From Margaritispora aquatica (Eukaryota; Ascomycota; Leotiomycetes; Helotiales; Discinellaceae), in assembly GCA_007644065.1 (NCBI GenBank), contig VJWN01000030.1, positions 1 to 64,000 on the forward strand: DNA of 64,000 nt. The letters are read 5' to 3'. The number at the start of each line of letters is the position of its first letter. Position 1 is the stretch's first letter. The notes below the pieces were generated by a model. It saw nothing but the letters and a program-made list of their open reading frames with translations. It was not told the origin of the DNA and did no database searches. Positions 57,005-64,000 of this stretch are shown one piece after another. The position numbers were made by a program, and so were the translations under genes.

Positions 57005-57561
57005 TCAAGTTGCTGGACAAACAGATTTGAGCTTCTTCACACCCACATCATTCAGTAATTCAACCTGGTAGCCATTAGAAACGTATTTTTCTTGCTTGCA
57101 CTCATGACTTACCTCTCTCCGCAATCGAGAAAACCGTACCTGATGGTCATCTCTGAGATAGACCTTGGCACAAAGCTTCAAGGAAAACGATTTCTCACAT
57201 CCGGGAGCTCCGCATCGATATTGTCGAGTAGACATCCGCTCAAGCTCATTGTTTTCTCCACTTCCTTACTCATCTGCTCCATCTGTGAACAGATTAGCTC
57301 TAAGGTTCTCCCACAGGCTCCTGAATTTGGCGTATATCTAATGAAAGTCCCAAGCCAAGCTTGATGATCGCGTTGCAGATGCTCTGCCAACTCATCCTTA
57401 ACAATATCTTTCTCTTCACATCTTGGGATTAAACATGTGGTTACCCTTTTAGCAGACCTATAGAGAGTCATATGACTGAGGTCTATATCAACGAACTCTC
57501 GCAATTGAGGGTTGATCCACTCATCGTCCAGGAGCTGGTAAACCCTCGCGAGTGATATCAT
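57005..57561 (-). pseudogene. C2H2 zinc-finger-like protein gene, frame disrupted
   Basis: From the ATG at 57561 the frame encodes a finger-like unit, TTCLIPRCEEKDIVKDELAE followed by HLQRDH. A second unit, RQYRCGAPGCEKSFSLKLC with YLRDDH, lies in another frame reached near 57240 with no good intron. The frame ends at 57005 just upstream of the 2EXR relic, so the two may once have been one gene. Confidence 0.5.
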
Positions 57562-58550
57562 TTTGGTGGTTCCGGCAGTTGATGCTCTGGAGAAATGATT
57601 TGTGGTTGGTGCGAAGTTGAGTTCCTGGGAATGGTAAAGCAGTTGTTGAGTTAAATGGTCGGACGAAGGTCACCTACACATGTCTCGGGTAGGTAAGTTT
57701 ACCTCACGCCTGGAAGGTGGAACCGGAGGGACATGGGCACGTGATATTCATGTCGCCAAAAAGGTGAGTTGGTACCTCAAGAGGTCAAGTCAAAAGTCTC
57801 GATGTAGATGCCAGAAAATTAAAAGTATGATGATTCAAGAACAACTTCTGTCCGAAAGAAATGCGTCCCAGCTTCCAAAGGAGTCGAATGCCTCCGGTGG
57901 TCTCTAAATTTTAGCGAGCCCCTTTTCATGTCTCCACCATGTTGAGATGTTAAAGTGAAGGAGTCTTTCCTGAACGACAACCAAGTAGCACACTGAACCA
58001 CACTCCATTCCTTTCTACTGAGGACGGCTCAAGAGACTTCCTATAATGACTCTCTCTTCCCTTTGATGACTTGAAGAAGCGACACTTGAATCCGGCTCAA
58101 GAAAAGACAAAGGAGCAACTGAGTTGTTTAAAAAGTCCATAAATTCGTATCTACATCTACATCCTATCTTTCTCCCATCTTCATTCCCAACTCCATCCCA
58201 AACCCATTTGAAAAAACCCAGCAAGACCCACTGGGTCAAGCTAATTCGAACATATCATAACAATTATCAGCCATCTGTTTTTCCATTCCAACGATCAAGA
58301 CCCCTCGTAGATCAGACCAGAAATCAAGCCCCGTATGTTCGACCATGCACTCGTATACTGTATACTACACATCTTCAAACCATGACCTAGATCGCTTCCT
58401 TCCTTGCTTGTTCCCTCCTCTTCGTTCACACACCCATTAACGCCAGGGAAAATGCCAGAGATACCCGCTCCACTACCTGTTTGTCCTCATGAACAATCCG
58501 GACTTGCCAGCAACAACTACCCCAAAGAATTTCACATCTTCCCCTCAAAC
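57562..58550. other. Intergenic, no gene seen
   Basis: Likely the promoter of the zinc-finger relic on the left and the 3' UTR of the GH17 gene on the right. Frames are short. Confidence 0.45.
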
Positions 58551-60671
58551 TCAACTAACTGTCTTGCCCCCACAGCTAGGGATAACAACCCCAGGTTTCA
58601 AGTTTCGGTTGACATCCAACAACCCCCATTTATCCTCCCACTCCTTGCCCTTCTCATTGAACTTGATCTTCCACGGCTCATCAAAAGCTTCAAACCAAAA
58701 GTAATTCGTCCCATTCGTCAAGCTCTGACATACCCAATTGTTCATGAAAGTGTTCATCTCTGGAATACCCGCCACGCTACCATTCGTGCACGTCGCAGCT
58801 CCACCGCAATCTGTACCACCAGTGGAAGGCCATCCTGTTTCCGAGATGTAGTTCTTGGAGAGGTCGGATTTAAGAATGAGATCGTGAGTCTTCCAGAATT
58901 GATATGTCCAGTCTGCAGCTTGTTCAGCAGTGACACCAGCAAAGAATGGATGGATGTTCGCCATCAGGATGTCGACTTCAGCAGCCAAGGTAGGATTTGA
59001 AGACCAATTATCACCAAGATCTGAGCTAGCAACAGGAATTTTGATACCCATGGCTGTCAGATTGGACTTGACACTCGAAATAACCGTCCCAAGTTCAGTT
59101 CCTGTCATATCTTGGCGGAACAAGACTTCATTACCAACAATAACGCCAGCAAAAGAAGCGGAACCGTGCTTCTTGAAAATGTCATACATCTGAGCGATCT
59201 GTCGGGTGTTGGTCGTTTCATTTTTGTCCAGCCATACACCCATCCAGATTTTAATAGTACCATTCAAACCAAGGCGATCAATCGAATGCATGAGCATCTC
59301 TGTCTGATTACAGTCTGTTCCGTAGAGTCTGATCGTGTTTGTGAGTTGCGAAAGAACAGCCAAATCTCTGGTGACGTTGTTCTGTGACGCTGGATACGAA
59401 AGACAATCCGGGTATTGAGTGTACATAGGTGTATAGTCCATTCCGGGGAAAACTTTGTGTAGGTTTTTGTTCCCCAGTATGGCCTTAATTTCTGCTGAGT
59501 TCTTGTCCAAATCTCCATTTGTCTGTGTATCAGTACTCGCCGATGCACCGCTTGTACTGGGGCTACTAGATGAGCTTTTGTGTAGGACACCTCCAACGAT
59601 ACCACCAGCAATACCACCAAGTATCGCCAAGCCGAGCAGTATGCCAACCAGCCATCGCAGCTTCTTGTTCCCCGAGGATTGTTTGTTCAGCCATTCACTC
59701 TTCTCTGGTCCCAGGTTGTAATTTCCAGCTGATCCTGCATATGCATCTGTCACTGGGTTATATTGCGGTCCTTGTCCAACTGGTTTCCTGCCCGCAAGTC
59801 CACCAATAGCACCCAGTACACCCCCACCGGCAGCACCAGCTACAGCACCTGCTACAGGAGCATTGCTACGGTCTGAATGTCCTAAACTCAACATAGAAGT
59901 CCTATGCCGATTGTTATATTCCAGTCCATCGTCGCCATCATCTTCAATGCTATTCGGGTCGAAATCCTGCGGCCCTAGAGAGGAATCCAAATTCCTCGAA
60001 TATCGATGCGTAACAGGATTGTCAACATAAGGTTCGTGATTAAAGCTGTGGGGCGACCTTGATATCTCGGATCTTGACTGTGGGGTAGCAATCCCCGGGG
60101 GAAATGCTGCGGCTCCAAGAGGTGTCAGACTCGATTGTGAAGGATCCTGTCGAAACCCTGGCCTCGAATATGGCGTTTCGTCATAATCGCTCTCATCATA
60201 TCTTCTAGCCTCCATGCTTGGATGATATCCTGGAGTATGTCTCATGGCTTCAACACCACTCTCTCGTGGATTCTCGTTTGCGACTCCACGAGCCAATCCT
60301 ACCATTCCACCTGCGGCGTGTTCGCTGAAATTATCTGCGCCGGGCGAGATGTTATGAGGATCGTTGTAGCCCAATTCGCGACCCCAGAATCTGCCTTCAG
60401 CGTCGCGATGTGGTGGAGGTGCTGGAGGAGAGATGAAGGGATTCACTGGAGGTGATTGATGTCGCGGTTCGCCTCTCTCTTGACTATATCTGCGAGCAGC
60501 TTGTAAACGATTGAACGTCGAGTCGGGATGTGCGGCAGGATTAAGAGGAGGTGACTGGGACTGGTATGCTTGGTATTGCTGTGGTTGAGAGGGCTGCGGA
60601 GGATCGTAATATTGTTGGTGATTGTGTGGAGGAGGAGGAGGGTCAGCTTCGAAGGAATATCGTCGTGACAT
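58551..60671 (-). CDS. GH17 glucan endo-1,3-beta-glucosidase, type II membrane protein (BtgC-like)
   Basis: A single exon of 706 aa with ATG at 60671 (MSRRYSFEADPPPPP); 35 extra in-frame codons upstream are not needed. A long cytosolic Pro/Gln/Ser-rich region (1-335) precedes one membrane helix (LRWLVGILLGLAILGGIAGG, about 340-365) and a Ser/Thr stalk. The GH17 barrel (about 400-700) carries the acid/base Glu in GVIVGNEVLFR and the nucleophile Glu in ISETGWPS. This is the layout of Aspergillus BtgC-type wall enzymes, which split or remodel beta-1,3-glucan at the cell surface. Confidence 0.92.
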   Translation of the reverse strand: MSRRYSFEADPPPPPHNHQQYYDPPQPSQPQQYQAYQSQSPPLNPAAHPDSTFNRLQAARRYSQERGEPRHQSPPVNPFISPPAPPPHRDAEGRFWGRELGYNDPHNISPGADNFSEHAAGGMVGLARGVANENPRESGVEAMRHTPGYHPSMEARRYDESDYDETPYSRPGFRQDPSQSSLTPLGAAAFPPGIATPQSRSEISRSPHSFNHEPYVDNPVTHRYSRNLDSSLGPQDFDPNSIEDDGDDGLEYNNRHRTSMLSLGHSDRSNAPVAGAVAGAAGGGVLGAIGGLAGRKPVGQGPQYNPVTDAYAGSAGNYNLGPEKSEWLNKQSSGNKKLRWLVGILLGLAILGGIAGGIVGGVLHKSSSSSPSTSGASASTDTQTNGDLDKNSAEIKAILGNKNLHKVFPGMDYTPMYTQYPDCLSYPASQNNVTRDLAVLSQLTNTIRLYGTDCNQTEMLMHSIDRLGLNGTIKIWMGVWLDKNETTNTRQIAQMYDIFKKHGSASFAGVIVGNEVLFRQDMTGTELGTVISSVKSNLTAMGIKIPVASSDLGDNWSSNPTLAAEVDILMANIHPFFAGVTAEQAADWTYQFWKTHDLILKSDLSKNYISETGWPSTGGTDCGGAATCTNGSVAGIPEMNTFMNNWVCQSLTNGTNYFWFEAFDEPWKIKFNEKGKEWEDKWGLLDVNRNLKPGVVIPSCGGKTVS

Positions 60672-61880
60672 TGTGAAGAGGGAGAAGGGAGATTCAATCG
60701 ATAGAAAGGGTGATTGTTCCAGGTATATTGTCTCTGGCCTGTTTTCTTGTCTCGTATCCCGGGAGGAGCTAGTCAAGGCACAAGAAGCACATACGAGGAA
60801 AAGCTTCTTTTCAAAAACCGGATGGATGACGAGATCAGCACGGTGTCAGACCAAGGTATTCTATGGAGACAATAGAACAGGGTGAAGATATCGCAGTGAG
60901 CATCAGATTTCAAGATGCGAAACGAGAAGGATGAGGACAGTCCGAAACTGCATTCATGTGGTCGTCCTTAGCTAACAAATTGAGGCTGTAAGCAAACTGT
61001 GGCAGGGCAGCAGGTTTGAGACTGAAGGGTGGCAGACACGCTTTTTGCCATCTGATTTTGGCCCCAAGCATCAAATCAAGGCGTCTTGTTGGTATTGTGG
61101 TTGGCTGGGGAGCCAGATGAAAGCCAAAGTCCGAAACAAAGGCGGGGGCTGAGGCCGAAGGGTATGTTTCCTTTTTTAGGAGGAGATCGCCACACCTTGA
61201 TGTAGGACAACGGAGGTTGGATCAGTGGCTGGAATTGGAAGTGAGGATATATTTTATGGCTGGTATGGGGTTTCGATACTTTGATGTATTGACGAGAATG
61301 TAGAATATACAATCCGTTTGCATTCCTATCGATGGATGTAATAGTGCTTTTCGCGCAAATGTAGAGTTTGAGATGACAGTGCAGTTGACAACAATTAAAA
61401 TAGACACGAGACAAGGATCTTCAAGCGAGGACACCCCGTATTATCTATTACCTCCGTATGTCACATCAGCAGAGCCGAAGAAATACGAAGACCAGGTACC
61501 TCTGTTGAAGTATGAATAATCATGTCTAATAATCAAGTCGTCCTTAAGTGGGTTTTCTTTGGAACTCGAATATGAGCAGATGTGGAAAAAAAGGTACTCC
61601 TCCCGCTGAACCGGCCATGCATAAGGGATAGCCGTCCCGAATAGTACATCATTAGCTCATCAAACAATGAAACTAAACTCCACTGAGACCAAGTGGAGAG
61701 CTTTCGTCAAGCCAAGGTAACGAGAATCTAAGCTTAACTTGATTCCCCGCTTCATATCGAGGGGTAAAGTTGACAATGAGCTTCAACCCAAAATTAAGCA
61801 TAATTCCCTTGGTTTGATCTTCTCGAAACAACATCACAAGCACAGACAGAACTTCACAGAAAAGCGCGAAAGGAAAGAAC
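60672..61880. other. 1.2-kb divergent intergenic region
   Basis: It separates the GH17 gene (minus) from the isochorismatase-like gene (plus). No convincing frame is present; 61200-61560 is relatively AT-rich. Confidence 0.5.
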
Positions 61881-62522
61881 ATGTCAGCCAAAGCATTCAG
61901 AGAACTCATTGGCGTGTCGCCTTCCACGGCTTCAACAAAGGATAGTGTCTTGGTTATTATTGATGCTCAGAATGAGTATGCATTCTCCATTCTACATCCC
62001 TTACCGAATTGTCGCAAACCACTGACACAAAAACACAGATACGCAGACGGTCACCTCAAGACCGAAAACGTCGCCTCAACACGCAAAGCCATTTCCACAC
62101 TCCTAGAAAAGTATCGCAGCGCTTCCGCTCCTATCGTTCACATCGTGCACCAAACCCCAGCAGGCGCCCCAGTCTTCACGCCTGACACCGACCTAGCCAA
62201 GGAGTTCTCTGAGCTCACACCCAAGAGCGGTGAGAAGGTCATTGGGAAATCATATCCTGGCTCCTTCACGGGCACTGATTTAGATGAGTTCCTGAAGGGG
62301 ACCAAGAGGGGGAAGCTTGTGTTAACAGGGTATATGGCGCATGTGTGTGTTAGTACGACTGCTCGACAGGCTGCTGAGAAGGGATATGATGTTGTGATTG
62401 CGGAGGGAGCGGTTGGAGACAGGAATATTCCTGGTGCGAGTGCTGAAGAGGTGGTTGCTATGACGTTGAAGGAGCTGGGAGATGCTTTTGGGAGTATCGT
62501 CAAGGCCGAGAGCATCAATTAG
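61881..62522 (+). CDS. Isochorismatase-like cysteine hydrolase
   Basis: Two exons: 61881-61975 and 62039-62522; 192 aa. The 63-nt intron is in frame and open, so an unspliced reading would insert 21 residues. Splicing is chosen because it restores DAQNEYADGHL, the conserved start of the fold with the catalytic Asp. The Lys is in KSYPGSF and the nucleophile Cys in GYMAHVCVSTTARQA. The family hydrolyses or deaminates small amides and enol ethers; the substrate is unknown. Cytosolic. Confidence 0.9.
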   Translation: MSAKAFRELIGVSPSTASTKDSVLVIIDAQNEYAFSILHPLPNCRKPLTQKHRYADGHLKTENVASTRKAISTLLEKYRSASAPIVHIVHQTPAGAPVFTPDTDLAKEFSELTPKSGEKVIGKSYPGSFTGTDLDEFLKGTKRGKLVLTGYMAHVCVSTTARQAAEKGYDVVIAEGAVGDRNIPGASAEEVVAMTLKELGDAFGSIVKAESIN

Positions 62523-62570
62523 TGGATAGTATCATTGGTACGCATCGTGAGCATGTTGTTAGATAATTCC

Positions 62571-63640
62571 TCAAGAGGTTGGTTGATCTGTTTTTGGCTC
62601 TAGTGACTCGATACTGGGTTCGGACTTGGTGACTTCTGCACTGGAGGTCTCTTCTGGTGGTGATGTGATTGGGGTTTCGATACTTGCAGTCTCGACTTCG
62701 GTTGATTCTGGGGTTTGTAGGAGGGCAGCCTCGTTGACCTCTACGGGCTCGACACTTGGTGCTACAGCCTCTTCCTTGACCACTGGACTATCAGACCTCC
62801 AATAAAGCTTTGTGTCGGAGAAGTCGTGTCGAATTTGCGGGAAGTCTATCGTCTTGCAGCCCGCCACGAGACTCTCAAGGGACTTTGCAACATCTTCAAT
62901 GGTGTCCGACCTACTGCTGTTAGCTATGATCCACCGACATAGTATCACACTCACGTATCGAATCTCCCAAAATTCCCCACATCTGTACCAATCAACACCG
63001 CTGGTCTCGGTGCCTCACTAACAGCCTTATAGACCTTTGCATAGCAATGAATCGCATACACCAATGACCCCTCATTCACCAACTTGAAAGCCTCAGGATC
63101 CTTCACAATTCCATATCCCAACGAAACCAAAAACTGCTCATCCAGCTCTGTGAACTGCGGATCCTGGCAAGACACTTCCATCTCCCCTCCCAAAGTCTGC
63201 ACGATACTTTGCAAAGCAGCCAACTGTGTTGCACTCGCCCTCCTGCCTTCCCTCCGGGAACTCTGCAAACTCCCCAGTCCAAGCACCACCACATTATTCA
63301 CAGGCTTCTTGCCCTCCCATACTTCTGTCGCTTTGGTTTTCAATTCCGTACATGCATCGCTCTCCTCCCAGGACTTCTTCCAGTACTCATAATCTGCTTT
63401 CAGTTCCTCGAGTGTGCGATTGATGTAACTGACACCATTGATCTCAAAATCCCCACCATGGAGGAGAGAAGTATTGGCATTCTTTTTCAACGTCGAAGAT
63501 CTTGCGCGAGGTGTATCAACGATATGTGTCCATCCCTCTTCATCTTCAACTTCTTTCCTCTTGGTGTGGACGATCATGGGCTTCTTGTCGTCTTTCTTGA
63601 CAGTTGACCCCGCCTTCTTCTTGCGATTGGTGTGTGGCAT
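62571..63640 (-). CDS. SRR1-like domain protein
   Basis: Two exons: 62955-63640 and 62571-62913; 342 aa. A Lys-rich N-terminus (MPHTNRKKKAGSTVKKDDKK) precedes the SRR1-like domain (about 75-280; VVVLGLGSLQSSRREGRRAS, ASATQLAALQSIV, DPQFTELDEQFLVSLGYGIV). The tail of about 80 residues is Glu/Pro/Thr-rich (TPESTEVETASIETPITSPP) and looks disordered. The family includes plant SRR1 and yeast Ber1, linked to light signalling, heme and microtubule phenotypes; the biochemical activity is unknown. It is convergent with the isochorismatase-like gene, only 48 bp between stop codons. Confidence 0.85.
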
Positions 63641-64000
63641 CTTGGAGGTAGTTTCTCAGAGCCAAGATGGTGACGTATGTTTTGTCTGGAGTATAGTCCT
63701 ATTTTGAATCTCGATATACGCTTCTAGACGCAATATCAATATTGACATGCAAATGTGCGTTCTTCCGTCCAAAGAATTTCTCTGCAACATTTTCTATTTT
63801 TAGGCCCCACTTGTGGCAGAATGGAGGGTCACCGCCTTGGATCATCTTATTCGGGTACACCCGTTTCTCGCTTCGAGCTTCCCATGTGCCGATGTGCTCG
63901 TGCCTTTTTGATACTTCCCGCATTGAATGAGGGTGGTGTAGGTAAATGAGCGAAGCGCTGTGATTGTGATGGAATCACCCGATATACTAAGATGAAGTCA
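63641..64000. other. Upstream region of the SRR1-like gene to the window edge
   Basis: It should contain the promoter. No complete gene is seen; frames here are short and mutually overlapping. Confidence 0.4.

Noticed and set aside
1..64000. CRISPR array, rRNA or tRNA genes
   Set aside because: No regularly spaced direct repeats were seen beyond the telomere and short tandem units. I could not recognise a full tRNA or rRNA pattern by eye; a covariance-model scan would settle small RNAs.

Overview
The window is the end of a chromosome of a filamentous ascomycete. It opens on about 19 copies of the telomere hexamer CCCTAA. The genes carry short GT-AG introns of roughly 45-75 nt with CTAAC/CTGAC-like branch sites. 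Product types (effector-like cysteine-rich proteins, Clr5-ankyrin, GH76, FLC/TRP, sedolisin, 2EXR, pectin and arabinan enzymes) fit Pezizomycotina, most likely a plant-associated leotiomycete-like fungus. The class-level guess is inference; no marker gene is present.

Layout. 1-115 telomere; 120-812 a near-palindromic subtelomeric element; 812-1150 AT-rich. 1150-5152 holds two broken genes on the minus strand: a coiled-coil protein, and a superfamily 1 (UPF1/NAM7-like) helicase with an RGG tail. 6037-11941 has three intact genes: a secreted protein with three cysteine-rich modules (BAS2-like), a GH76 mannanase and an FLC/TRP-family membrane protein. 12.3-22.9 kb is a gene-poor zone of decaying, unrecognised genes and a duplicated fragment. 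22990-26065 is a 968-aa Clr5-ankyrin protein. 27-37.6 kb is a mosaic: an orphan His/Ser/Thr-rich ORF, two segments with matching flanks but different interiors, a secreted protein whose Ser/Thr tail is built from small phase-0 exons, a tandem GH43 enzyme, an orphan phase-0 multi-exon gene and another relic.

From 38 kb to the right edge the content is mostly ordinary single-copy genes: acetoacetyl-CoA synthetase, an EamA transporter, a CorA-like protein, a sedolisin protease, two tandem RRM paralogues, a PL9-like pectate lyase, a nucleoside deoxyribosyltransferase-like protein, a relic patch of 2EXR and C2H2 genes (55.2-57.6 kb), a membrane-anchored GH17 glucanase, an isochorismatase-like hydrolase and an SRR1-like protein.

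How the genes relate. Several products act on cell walls or outside the cell: the BAS2-like protein, GH76, GH43-LamG-GH43, sedolisin, PL9-like lyase and GH17. They look like independent loci in a fast-evolving chromosome end, not one pathway. A recurring theme is decay. In seven separate relics the in-frame stops are TAG, TAA or TGA where Gln or Arg codons would fit, the outcome expected from C-to-T change as in repeat-induced point mutation. I found no CRISPR, rRNA or confidently recognisable tRNA gene.
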